Shown: positions 16,841 to 26,600 of the stretch, in pieces
Position numbering within the stretch: the first letter of the stretch is position 1
Layout: the number at the start of each line of letters is the position of its first letter
Source of the DNA: an uncultured Collinsella sp.
Lineage (GTDB): Bacteria > Actinomycetota > Coriobacteriia > Coriobacteriales > Coriobacteriaceae
Direction: 5' to 3'
DNA length: 48,466 nt
Assembly: GCA_900755685.1 (NCBI GenBank)
Contig: CAAEHI010000061.1
Span: forward strand, 1 to 48,466
Made by a program: the position numbers and the translations under genes
Notes under the pieces: model-generated
Databases searched by the model: none
Told to the model about the DNA's origin: nothing
What the model saw: only the letters and a program-made list of their open reading frames with translations

Positions 16841-17361
16841 CAGTATCCGGTTCCTCTCTGTTGATAGAACTCGCCACCGGTGAGGGCGCGGGTGCGGCTG
16901 AGGTTTACGTGGCAGATGGCGCAGGCCAGGGCATCGGCGGCATGGTCGGGATGCGGGTCGTGGTCGAGCTGTGTTAGAGTGCGTACCATGTAGGCGACCT
17001 GCCGCTTGTCCGCGGCGCCGGTGCCCACCACAGCCTGTTTGATCTGCATGGGCGTGTACTCGCCAATCTCGAGCGCGCATTCCGAAAGCGCTACGAGTGC
17101 AGCACCGCGGGCATGCGCCGTGGGGATGGCCGAACGAACGTTGGCGCCAAAGTAGATACTCTCGACAGCAGCCGTGTCGGGTCGATAACGCTCGACGACA
17201 TCCTTAAGGTCACGGGCGATATGCGACAGGCGCACCGCGAGCGGACTTCCGGCACTGGTCTCGATGCAGCCATAGGCACGGCAGCGAACCTCGCCGCGCC
17301 GCTCCTCGATAATCCCCCAACCCGTATGGGCCAAACCGGGGTCGATACCCAAAATGACCAA
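16840..17361 (-). CDS. ruvC: Holliday junction resolvase RuvC
   Basis: RuvC cuts Holliday junctions symmetrically using four acidic residues. The 173-residue protein begins VILGIDPGLAHTGWG (Asp of IDPG), contains AAVESIYFG (Glu), ALVALSE, KQAVVGTGAADKRQV and the late HPDHAADALACAI with the last catalytic Asp/His. The start is a TTG at 17361, because GGGGAGG lies five bases upstream and the preceding frame gives no better codon. First gene of ruvCAB. A LexA-type box sits 55 bases upstream. Confidence 0.96.
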   Translation of the reverse strand: MVILGIDPGLAHTGWGIIEERRGEVRCRAYGCIETSAGSPLAVRLSHIARDLKDVVERYRPDTAAVESIYFGANVRSAIPTAHARGAALVALSECALEIGEYTPMQIKQAVVGTGAADKRQVAYMVRTLTQLDHDPHPDHAADALACAICHVNLSRTRALTGGEFYQQRGTGY

Positions 17362-17416
17362 GCCAACCTCCCCTCGTCACCAGCACAGCACAAGGCAAGG
17401 CCCCGCGCATCATTCA

Positions 17417-17430
17417 CGAACGTCTGTTCT
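17417..17430 (-). promoter_or_regulatory. LexA (SOS) box before ruvCAB
   Basis: On the ruvC strand the site reads AGAACAGACGTTCG, matching 13 of 14 positions of the Gram-positive LexA/DinR consensus CGAACRNRYGTTYG. It begins immediately after a -10-like TATTCT (17431-17436), so LexA would cover the transcription start. This predicts DNA-damage induction of ruvCAB. Confidence 0.75.
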
Positions 17431-17478
17431 AGAATAACACAACGGGGCCAAGATGCTTAAAGCAAGATTGCTTCTGCC

Positions 17479-19464
17479 CTAGTTCTGGCTAAAGAATGGG
17501 AACTGCCTCGGATCTACTGGCGGATGCGGCATCGGCGTGCCCTGGGGCCCACCCTGCGAGCCGCCCTGACCGCCCATCATCTTATCGATGGCGTCCTGAA
17601 CCTCACCCTCGAACTTTTTCATTCCCTCGTGCAAACGACGCTGACCGTCCTCGCAGCGCAGCTCCTCCATCTGCTCGGGCGAAATACCCAGTAGCTCGCC
17701 CAGCACGCCCATCATCTCGTTTCGCATGCGCTCGCTCGTATCCTCGTCAGCAAAACGGCGCACCTCGGCGCGCGCCAGCGAATCGACCGACATACGCTCC
17801 TTGCCATTAAGCCCCAGGTCGGACCACGCGAGCATGTACGGCCAAGAGCGCTCGGCAAACGAGCGGGACGAGACGATCGGTGCCGTCGGCAACATGCGGC
17901 GGGCAGCCTCACCCTGTCGAACGAGCATCAGCAGCAGCGAGCAGGCCTCAGGCTTGCCAGCGGCCATCGAGATATCGTCGAAAGATCGATTGCGGTCCAC
18001 ATGCGCCTCGAGCGCGCCATCGACCTCACCCGGCTCAAGCCCGCCGAGCAGCTGTGCCGCGCGGTCGAGCATATCGACCGGACCGTCGAGCGTCGAGAGC
18101 GCCTGCGCCAGCACTCGCTCCATGCAGTCTTCCACCGCGTTGAGCGTCACGAGCTCTTGGGGCACCACGGAAGACGTGCGGTTGCGCACACGCGCCACAA
18201 ACTCAAGCGTCGACAGGTACACATCGCCAAAGGGCGCGTAGTCGCCCTGATAGCCGCCGCAAAGCGCCGGCGCCGTCAGCGCGTACTCGGTTTTGGACAG
18301 CGGGCTCAGCGCCATCGCACCCAGCTCGAGCGCCGTGTCCTCCAGCATGAGGCCCAGTGTGCGCGAGCGCAGACGCTCGGCATCGCCCGCCGACACGTCG
18401 CGATCGAGCACACGCGCCGCATCCGGTGCATCGCGCTCGACAGTGCGAATGTGCAGACGCTCGGCGATGGCGCGGACGGCGGCACAGCGGGCAGCCTCGG
18501 CCTCTTCCTGCGCCGGCGTAAAGATACGGTTGCGCCCCAGCACCAGGCCAATCACATTGCGCGGGCCCAGAGCGTCGACGGCCAGCGCCGCCAGCAGGGA
18601 CGACGGCAAGTCACCCTCGAGTGCCACCACAGCACGCGACGCACCGTGGGCTCGGGCGTTGTCGCGCACGGCGAGCACCAGCGCCTGCCACAGCCACTCC
18701 TCGGAACGAAACTCGGGCAGTTCGTGATCTTCCAGGGCATCGAGCATCACGCCGCGCTGAATCTCCTGAACCAGGAGGCTCTCCTCAAAACACGGCGCCT
18801 GGGCCACCACGCGACCGCAGTCGTCGAGTACAAACGAACCGCCGGTATACACCGACTCGTCATAGGCACCGACCGGCGCCATGCAGGCGAACCACACGCT
18901 GCGCTTGGATGCGATCTTGCGGTAGGCGCCGCTGCGAACGGCGGCAATGGCGGCAGTCTCGCGGTCGGTCATGTCAAACGCGTTGAATTGGAAATACGCA
19001 ATGAGGTCAACACCGGTCGGCAGCATCTCGAGTTCGCGGTCCAAGTCAAAAATCACGGCGATGCGCACGCCGTCCACGTCGAACACCGGCGGCGCCCAAC
19101 GTGTGTCGTTGTTCTCGCCACGCTGCAGGGCAATGCTCGAACGCGCCGGCACCACATGACCGTCCTTGAGCATCATGTAGTCGAGCAGCGGCTGGCCCTC
19201 AAACGAAACCGCCGCGGGCACGATGCAGATCATGTCAAGCTCCTGGATACGCTCGGCGACACCAGTCAAGCCGGCAAGCATGTCGTGCTCAAAGTCGGCA
19301 GCGCCCACCAGGCCACCGGGCATGGCGCCCATAAAGAGCGGAGCCGGAACGCACAGCACGCGCGCCCCGCGCTCGCGGGCCAGACGAGCCTGGTCCTCGA
19401 TGCGGCCGCAAATGCCCTCAATATCACCCAGGCGCATATCGATCTGTGCAAGCGCGAGCTTCAT
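17479..19464 (-). CDS. NAD synthetase (NadE) homologue with both active sites degenerate
   Basis: Glutamine-dependent NadE joins an N-terminal nitrilase-type glutaminase to a C-terminal ATP-dependent amidotransferase. This 661-residue protein keeps both domains: MKLALAQIDMRLGDIEG, YTGGSFVLDDCGRVVA in the first; LSPLSKTEYA and GYQGDYAPFGDVYLSTLEF in the second. The catalytic triad is gone: Ala41 for Glu (VPAPLFMG for FPELALTG), Ser109/110 for Lys, Phe139 for Cys (VIFDLDR for LICEDIW). The SGGxDS ATP loop reads ALEGDLPSS. A Gly/Pro/Gln-rich tail follows. I infer a non-catalytic, regulatory or scaffold role. Start MKLALAQ is chosen because NadE proteins begin there and AAAGGG precedes it. Confidence 0.8.
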   Translation of the reverse strand: MKLALAQIDMRLGDIEGICGRIEDQARLARERGARVLCVPAPLFMGAMPGGLVGAADFEHDMLAGLTGVAERIQELDMICIVPAAVSFEGQPLLDYMMLKDGHVVPARSSIALQRGENNDTRWAPPVFDVDGVRIAVIFDLDRELEMLPTGVDLIAYFQFNAFDMTDRETAAIAAVRSGAYRKIASKRSVWFACMAPVGAYDESVYTGGSFVLDDCGRVVAQAPCFEESLLVQEIQRGVMLDALEDHELPEFRSEEWLWQALVLAVRDNARAHGASRAVVALEGDLPSSLLAALAVDALGPRNVIGLVLGRNRIFTPAQEEAEAARCAAVRAIAERLHIRTVERDAPDAARVLDRDVSAGDAERLRSRTLGLMLEDTALELGAMALSPLSKTEYALTAPALCGGYQGDYAPFGDVYLSTLEFVARVRNRTSSVVPQELVTLNAVEDCMERVLAQALSTLDGPVDMLDRAAQLLGGLEPGEVDGALEAHVDRNRSFDDISMAAGKPEACSLLLMLVRQGEAARRMLPTAPIVSSRSFAERSWPYMLAWSDLGLNGKERMSVDSLARAEVRRFADEDTSERMRNEMMGVLGELLGISPEQMEELRCEDGQRRLHEGMKKFEGEVQDAIDKMMGGQGGSQGGPQGTPMPHPPVDPRQFPFFSQN

Positions 19465-19502
19465 GGCCCAGCCCTTTCCGTCGTAAACCATCGAAATCGT
19501 AG

Positions 19503-19536
19503 TAAAAGCGCCGGCCGCATAATGCAGTCGGCGCTT
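19503..19536 (-). terminator. Intrinsic terminator of the superoxide reductase gene
   Basis: Imperfect stem AAGCGCCG...CGGCGCTT, followed on the minus strand by TTTTACTACG. It lies about 45 bases after the sor stop and before the NadE-like gene, so the two are probably separate transcripts. Confidence 0.65.
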
Positions 19537-19581
19537 GCATGTGCATATGCTAGCTATGATACCCCGAGCGGGGGCGCGCTC

Positions 19582-19944
19582 CTAGAATGTCGCGGACCAC
19601 AGCCCGTGCAGGTTGCAGTAGGCATAGACGGTACCGGTCTTGGAGCCGCCCGCGAAAAACGTCGCGGGTTTCATGCCGGGCTCAAGGTAATGGACCTCTA
19701 AGCGGCCCTCGGCCTCAAGGGCGATCCACTCAATGTAGTGCTCGGGCAGGCTGGGGTGCTCGACCGAGCCAACGCGTGCGCGAATCACGTGACCGTCGCG
19801 CTCGGTCTCGACAACAGGCACGTGCTTCTCGTGCGCCGCGTCCTCAGTGTTTGCGGTCAGCTCCGTGCAACCGGCAGGGGTCGCAACGTCGTCGCCAAGG
19901 GCAGCGATGAGCTTACCGTCGGGGTCCTTAAAGAATTTCGCCAT
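19582..19944 (-). CDS. sor: Superoxide reductase (neelaredoxin/desulfoferrodoxin family)
   Basis: SOR reduces superoxide to hydrogen peroxide at a mononuclear iron bound by four His and one Cys, protecting anaerobes from oxygen. The 120-residue protein has all five ligands in family spacing: His41 in EKHVPV, His63-x5-His69, and Cys110-x2-His113 in YCNLHGLW. The N-terminal ~30 residues retain only one Cys (Cys26), so the extra desulforedoxin iron site is absent. Start 19944 has AAAGGAG upstream; upstream codons are ignored. It sits between SNF2 and NadE-like genes, seemingly monocistronic. Electron donor (rubredoxin) is not encoded nearby. Confidence 0.93.
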   Translation of the reverse strand: MAKFFKDPDGKLIAALGDDVATPAGCTELTANTEDAAHEKHVPVVETERDGHVIRARVGSVEHPSLPEHYIEWIALEAEGRLEVHYLEPGMKPATFFAGGSKTGTVYAYCNLHGLWSATF

Positions 19945-20109
19945 GATGTTCTCCTTTGCTGATGTGCCGATGTTCTTGATGGTTCTTATGCCCAAAGGCA
20001 GGCAAACCATCCATGGCATTGCAAATGAACACATAACGGATCAGGCAAGCGGTCGGGCCAAAATGCGTCGACCGTCCTGCCCGCTCCAGCAGTCCCACCC
20101 CGCGCGCGG

Positions 20110-23100
20110 CTAGCGACCGTCGCCGCCGAGCAGCGCCAAAACATCCTCGCGCGTGAACAGTGCCGACGAGATGCCGTCGCCGCCGAGCACGCTGTTGACC
20201 AAGTCGCGCTTGGACTCCTGCATCTGCATAATGCGTTCCTCGATCGTGTCCTTGGCGATGAGCTTGTACACGGTCACGGCATGTTGCTGGCCAATACGGT
20301 GTGCACGGTCAGTCGCTTGGTCCTGCGCCGCCACGTTCCACCACGGGTCGTAGTGAATGACCACGTCGGCAGCCGTCAGGTTAAGGCCCACGCCGCCCGC
20401 CTTGAGCGAAATCAAAAAGACCGGAACCTCGCCCGCTTGGAACTGCGCGACCATCTTGGCACGGCTCTCCTTAGACGAAGCGCCCGTGAGCTTAAGGAAG
20501 GCGATGTCCTCCTTGGCCAAGCGCTTACCGATGATATCGAGCATACCCGTAAACTGGCTGAACAACAGGATGCGATGCCCGCCGTCGAGTGCGCCGTACA
20601 CGAGCTCCATGCACATATCGAGTTTGGCGCTCCCCGCCTTGTAATCCTCGTAGTGTAGACGCGGGTCGCAGCAGATCTGGCGCAGCTTGGTGAGCTCGGC
20701 GAGCACCTTGAGCTTGTCTTTCTTAAACTCGGACGCCTCGCGGTGCTGCACCTGCTGGGCGATGCGGTCCTGATTTGCCAGGTAAAGCTTGCGCTGCTCA
20801 CCGGTGAGCTGAGCCACGACTGTGTCCTCGATCTTTTCGGGCAGATCGGCCACCACGTCCTCTTTGACACGGCGCAGCACAAACGGCGACACAAGCGCCT
20901 GCAGGCGGGCGGCGCTGTCACCTTCGGCGTGCTCGACCGGGCTTTCGAAGCGCTTTGCGAACGATTCGCGCGTGCCAAGCAGGCCCGGCATCAAAAAGTC
21001 GAAGATGCTCCAGAGCTCGGACAGTCGGTTTTCGATGGGCGTTCCCGTCAAGGCAAAGCGCACGCCGGCCGGCAGGCGCTTGGCAGCACGGGCCACCTGG
21101 GTAAGCGGGTTTTTAATGTACTGGGCTTCGTCGAGCACCACACGGGCAAAGTCCTGCTCGACGTATTCGTCGATGTCGCGGCGCATGAGGTCATACGACG
21201 TCACGACCACGTTATGCTCGGCCACGCCGGCAATTTGCACGCGACGCTGGGCTTTGGCGCCCACGATGGCGCACACATCAAGCGAGGGGGCAAAGCGCTC
21301 CAGCTCGGCGGTCCAGTTGTACACAAGCGACGCGGGGCACATCACGAGCGTGGGCTTGGTATCCCCCGCTTCCACGCGCGCCAGAATGTGCGCGATCATC
21401 TGCAGCGTTTTGCCCAGGCCCATATCGTCGGCCAAGATGCCGCCAAGGCCCAGGTGCTCAAGCGAGCCGAGCCACTGGTAGCCGTCAATCTGGTAGCCAC
21501 GCAGCGTGGCCTTGAGCGAGACGGGTACCGTAAAGTCCATCTTGCCGAGCGTGTCCAGGCGCTCGACGGTGCGGCGGAACGCAGCGTCGCGATCGGCCTC
21601 GAGCGCGGGCGTGCGCGCGAGCATGCTATCGACGAACAGGGTACTCGACGCGGGAAGCGACACGCCGTCGAGCAGGTCGACGGCATCGACGCCCAGGTCC
21701 TCGGCAAGACCAAACGCGGCGCGGGCACCCTCGTCCAGGCGCACAATGTCGCCAGACGTAAGGCGAGCGAACGTCTGGTGGCGCTTGTACGAGTCCAGAT
21801 AGATGGCAAGGTCGGCCGCCGAAAGACCGCTCGCGCCCAGTTCAACATCGAGCAGGTTGCTCTTGACGGTCGCACGCACCGAAAGCTTGGGCGCAGGGCG
21901 GACCGAGATCTGGCGTAGGCGGTCACTGAGCATGACCTCGCCCAGCTCGGACAGGGCAGACAGGCCCTCGGTCAGCAAGTGGAACAGGCTCTCGTCATCG
22001 CGTTCCTCAAACGCCAGGCCGCCCTCGTAAAAGTCGAAATACAGGGCCGCCGTATCCATAACGCGAAACTCTGCTATCTCGTCGCGCGGCGGCACGCCCG
22101 GGCGCTGCTCTTCGAAGGGGCTGCCCGGAGCGCCCAGGCTAAAGAGATCTGCCGACCAGTCGCCGTAGGAAACCGTAATCTTGCAGGTCACAAGCCCGTC
22201 ATCGACACCGATTGCCATGGCAAAGCTCGGCTCGGGCGCCACGGTGTCGAGCACGGCGGGAGCGGTGAGGTCGGTGTATTCGCGCAGCACGGGCAGTGCC
22301 ATGCGGCAGAATTCGCCCACCTGTTCGGCGGCGATATGGACCGGCGTGCGACAAGGCAGCAGACGCGACAGAAACGGTGCGGCATGCTGGGCAAACGTTG
22401 CATCGGCGCGGCGCGCGCGGTGCGTGTCGACCAGATAGGCTGCGTCGCCTGCGACAAAGCAGTACGTATCGGCCGGCAGGCGCAGGTCGTAGCTGCCACC
22501 GGCCGCCGGCGCGATCTTGGCGGCAAGGAGCGGCGGTTGTTTTGCCGAGGCCTCGTCCTCCCCCACCGGCGATAACTCAACCGCAACCTCGTAGGAACGA
22601 TGCGTCGTCGTTCCCCGCGACCAGGCGGGCTCAAAGGAAATGGTGCGGCCACGCAGCAAGTCCAGCATGTATACGATGTCATGCTCGGACAGCGGCAACT
22701 GGCGCTCGGCGACAAAGCCGCTGCGTGCAAAATCGTACGACGCCGAACGCGAACTCGTGATGTCGCTCAGATACACAACCGTTGCCACAACAAGGTCGAG
22801 CAGGCGCACCGAAACCTCGTCGAAGGCCTCGGGCGCATGGAGGAATGTGAGCTTCTTGCCGTACGAGAACGTGCCGCCGCGCACGTAGGCGGCGGCCATG
22901 CCGTCGATGTCCTTGACCACGTAGGACACCGAACCGCAGCGAATGCGAAGCTCGAGCGCCCAGCTAAAGCGGTCGGCAAACAGCGGATTGTAGTACGGCA
23001 CCAGCGAGGGCTCCAACACCGCCTTGGGGGCATCGGGGTCGACAGTGCCGGCGAGCTTGCGGCGCATGCCCGCCAACTCATCCATGCGCGCGTCCGAAAG

Positions 23101-23574
23101 ATCGGAGAGCGCCTTCATGAGGCTCGGACTCGTGGGGACAGGCGCCGGGAAGGGAAAGTTAGGGTTGACAGCCGGTGCGGCGGACGCGGGACGCACGGCT
23201 TGCTTGGGCGCCGCCGTAAACGTGCGGACCGGCGTGCGCAGCCCCTCGACGGGCTCGGTGCCGCTGGCGTCCAGGTACGCAAGCGCCGTGGCGATGGCGT
23301 GCTTGCACATGCCGGGGTAGCGATAGGCAGCGGGGCAATCGCAGTCGTAGTCGATCACCTCGTGCTCGTCCATATCGAGCGCCACGTGCGTCTTGTACAG
23401 GTCGCCGCGCGAACCGCGCACTGCACCCTCAACCGTCACGTTTTTGGAGAAGCGCGAGCCGCTGTCCTCGATCGACAGCACGGCGCCGTTGAGCATGAGC
23501 GAGCGGCCCTTCATAAAGGTGCCGCTCAGCGCCGCCTCTTTCCGGAGCGCCTGCACAAACGTCCCCTGCGCCAT
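20110..23574 (-). CDS. SWIM zinc-finger SNF2/RapA-type DEAD-like helicase
   Basis: An SF2 helicase/translocase of the bacterial SNF2 family, 1154 residues. Near the N-terminus is a SWIM zinc finger (DCDCPAAYRYPGMCKHAIA, CxC...CxH), followed by a long family-specific region. The motor starts around residue 690: LADDMGLGKTLQMI (motif I), SYDLMRRDI, LDEAQYIKN (II), LTGTPIENRL (III), then lobe 2 with LLFSQFTGMLD, LKAGGVGLNLTAADVV and DQATDRAHRIGQ (V-VI). All catalytic motifs are intact. Start 23574 has GGAGG five bases upstream. The gene follows dnaE after 38 bases and is probably cotranscribed. Role in chromatin-like remodelling, transcription recycling or repair is unproven. Confidence 0.93.
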   Translation of the reverse strand: MAQGTFVQALRKEAALSGTFMKGRSLMLNGAVLSIEDSGSRFSKNVTVEGAVRGSRGDLYKTHVALDMDEHEVIDYDCDCPAAYRYPGMCKHAIATALAYLDASGTEPVEGLRTPVRTFTAAPKQAVRPASAAPAVNPNFPFPAPVPTSPSLMKALSDLSDARMDELAGMRRKLAGTVDPDAPKAVLEPSLVPYYNPLFADRFSWALELRIRCGSVSYVVKDIDGMAAAYVRGGTFSYGKKLTFLHAPEAFDEVSVRLLDLVVATVVYLSDITSSRSASYDFARSGFVAERQLPLSEHDIVYMLDLLRGRTISFEPAWSRGTTTHRSYEVAVELSPVGEDEASAKQPPLLAAKIAPAAGGSYDLRLPADTYCFVAGDAAYLVDTHRARRADATFAQHAAPFLSRLLPCRTPVHIAAEQVGEFCRMALPVLREYTDLTAPAVLDTVAPEPSFAMAIGVDDGLVTCKITVSYGDWSADLFSLGAPGSPFEEQRPGVPPRDEIAEFRVMDTAALYFDFYEGGLAFEERDDESLFHLLTEGLSALSELGEVMLSDRLRQISVRPAPKLSVRATVKSNLLDVELGASGLSAADLAIYLDSYKRHQTFARLTSGDIVRLDEGARAAFGLAEDLGVDAVDLLDGVSLPASSTLFVDSMLARTPALEADRDAAFRRTVERLDTLGKMDFTVPVSLKATLRGYQIDGYQWLGSLEHLGLGGILADDMGLGKTLQMIAHILARVEAGDTKPTLVMCPASLVYNWTAELERFAPSLDVCAIVGAKAQRRVQIAGVAEHNVVVTSYDLMRRDIDEYVEQDFARVVLDEAQYIKNPLTQVARAAKRLPAGVRFALTGTPIENRLSELWSIFDFLMPGLLGTRESFAKRFESPVEHAEGDSAARLQALVSPFVLRRVKEDVVADLPEKIEDTVVAQLTGEQRKLYLANQDRIAQQVQHREASEFKKDKLKVLAELTKLRQICCDPRLHYEDYKAGSAKLDMCMELVYGALDGGHRILLFSQFTGMLDIIGKRLAKEDIAFLKLTGASSKESRAKMVAQFQAGEVPVFLISLKAGGVGLNLTAADVVIHYDPWWNVAAQDQATDRAHRIGQQHAVTVYKLIAKDTIEERIMQMQESKRDLVNSVLGGDGISSALFTREDVLALLGGDGR

Positions 23575-23612
23575 CACTTCCTCCAATCTCGCGCGGACCA
23601 GCAACGCCGTCC

Positions 23613-26600
23613 CTAGATAACCGTCACGCGGCCCTGGTTACCCACGATGGCCTTGGCCTCGGCCAGCAGCGGAATCGAGCGCGCGTTGACCTTGGCAGGC
23701 ACCTCGGCGCGCAGCACGCGCCCGTCCACCTGCTCGATAAAGATCTCCACGCGGTCGCCGCCCGGGTTAGCGGTGAGCACCGTGGCCAGGCGCGCCATAT
23801 TGCCCTGGCTAAAGCGGCTGTTGGGCACCATGACCTCAAACACCTTGGGCTTGTTGTTCTCCTCGTTGAGCTCCAGCGGCACGATCTCCTGCGCGATGAT
23901 CTGGTCGCCGCGGTCCGAGCGCTCGAGCTTGCCCTTGATGCGCACAAAGGCGTCGGACAGCTGCGCACCGGTCTCGGGATCGACCTCGCCGTACAGGTAC
24001 CCCTCGGCCTCTTTATAGGTCTTGGGAAACACGACGACGGTGGCCTCGCCTTCCATGTCCTCGAGCTGCACGATGCCCATGGGGTCGCCGTTTTTGGTCA
24101 CGCGCTTGGACACGCTCGAGACCATGCCGGCCCACCACAGCGCTTTGCCCTCGGGAATCTCCTGGTTGATGGTGCCGCCCGTAGGATTCTGAACTTCGTA
24201 GCCGGTGTCGATCTGCGAGAACGAAAAGTCGCGCGCTTTGCTGAGCGCATACTCAAACGGGCGCAGCGGGTGGTCCGAGACATAGATGCCCAGAACCTCC
24301 TTCTCCTGGCTCAGCTTGAGGTGGCGGTCCCATTCCTGGCCGTCCGGATCGGGCACGCTGACCTCGAAACCCGAGCCCTCAACATCACCAAACATGTCGA
24401 AGAACGAGGTCTGGCCGCTCGCGCGGTCCTTCTGGCGCTTTATCGCGGCGTCGATGATGTTCTCGGGGTTGTTCTTGTCCACAAAGTGCATCATCTGGCG
24501 ACGCGGATACCCCGTGGAGTCGAAGGCGCCTGCCTTAATCAGCGATTCGATCACGCGACGGTTGGCCTGACTCGAGTCCACGCGCTCCACAAAGTCGTGC
24601 AACGTCTTAAACGGGCCGCCCGCCTCGCGCTCGGCGATAATCGCCTGCGCCACGCCGGTGCCCACGCCGCGGATGCCGGCCAGACCAAAGCGCACGCCTT
24701 CCTTGGTAGCCGTGAACTCGGTACCGGACTCGTTGACATCTGGCGAAAGCACGGGGATGCCGTCGTGACGGCATGCCGAGACGTAGTGCACGATCTTGTC
24801 GGTCTTGCCCGTATAGGACGTCAGAACGGCCGCCATGTACTCGTGCGGATAGTGCGCCTTGAGCCACGCCGTCTGCATAACCAGGATGGCGTAGCCGGCG
24901 GAGTGCGACTTGTTGAAGGCGTAGGACGCGAACTCGAGAACATCGTCCCAAATCTTCTGGGCGACCTCGCGCGTGTAGTTGTTCTTGATGGCGCCGTTCA
25001 TCCAGTGGTCGTAGGTGGTCTCGTCCGAGCCATCCTCCCAGTGGAGCACCGTCGAGGTGAGCAGCTTGATCTTTTTCTTAGCCACGGGCTTACGGATACG
25101 CGAGTCCGATTCGCCCTTGGAGAAGCCGCACATCTCGACGGAGATGAGCATAACCTGCTCCTGGTAGACCATGGTGCCGTAGGTTTCGCCCAGGATGTCG
25201 TCCAGGCGGTCGTCGTAGGAGACCGCCGGCTCCTTGCCGTTCATACGGTTGATGTAGGACGAAACCATGCCGGCGCCCAGCGGGCCCGGGCGGTACAGGG
25301 CGATCAATGCCACGACGTGCTTGTACTCGGTGGGCTTCATGTTCTTGATCGTGGCCGTCATGCCGGCGGACTCGACCTGGAAGACGCCGGCGGTGTGGCC
25401 GGAGCCCATGAGCTTAAAGATCTCGGGATCGTCAAAGGGAATCTCTTCCTCTTTGATGTCAATGCCGAAGTTCTTTTTGATGTTTGCCTTGGCCTTGGAG
25501 ATAACCGTCAGCGTGCGCAGGCCCAAGAAGTCCATCTTGAGCAGGCCCATGTCGGCAACGGTATGGCCCTCGTACTGGGTAATCTCGACGCCGCCCTTGG
25601 TGTCGAGCTTAGTGGGCACGTGCTCGTTGACGGGGTCGCGGCAGATCAGAACGGCACACGCGTGCACGCCCTCGCCACGGGTGAGGCCCTCGATCGAGAG
25701 CGCCGTATCGATGATGCGGCGGGCGTCGTCATCCTTTTTATAGGCCTCGGCAAAGTCGGGGTTAAACAGATCCTCTTTGCCGGGTTGCTTTTCGAGCACC
25801 TGTTTGAGCTTGACCTTGGGGTCGCTCGAGACCATCTTGGACAGGCGCTGGCCCATGTAGACCGGGTAGTCCAGGACGCGCGCGGCGTCGTTGATGGCCT
25901 GCTTGGCCTTAATGGTCGAGTAGGTGATGACGTGGGTGACCTTCTCGGGGCCGTAGAGCTGGCGAACGTGCTCCACGACCTCGAGGCGCCGCTCATCGTC
26001 GAAGTCCATATCGATATCGGGCATCTCGGTACGTTGCGGGGACAGGAACCTCTCGAACATCAGGCCGTTCTCGAGCGGGTCGAACGCAGTGATGTTCATG
26101 GCGTAGGCGACGATAGCGCCGGCGGCCGAGCCACGGCCGGGGCCGACGCCGATGCCGTTGTCCTTGGCCCATTGCACGTACTCGGCGACGATCAAGAAGT
26201 AGGCGGCAAAGCCCTTGTCGCAAATGACCTTGTATTCGTACTCAAAGCGCTCTTTGATGTTGACGCCACCGATCTCGCGCGTGGCCCAGTCGTCGCCGTA
26301 GTGCTGACGCAGGCCCTTCTCGCACTCGCGGCGGAACTGACTCTCGTGCGTCTCGCCGGGATCGAGCAGCGGGAAGCGCGGCAGGATGATGGAGTCCCAG
26401 TCGAGCTCCACGTAGCACTTGTCGGCGATCTCGAGCGTGTTGTCGCAGGCCTCGGGGCAATACGGGAACATCGCCCGCATCTCCTCCTCGGTCTTCATGT
26501 AAAACTCCGAGCCGGTCATGCGCATGCGGTTGGGGTCATCGACCTTGGCGTTCATGCCAATGCACATGATGACGTCCTGCACGGGCGCATCCTCGCGGCG

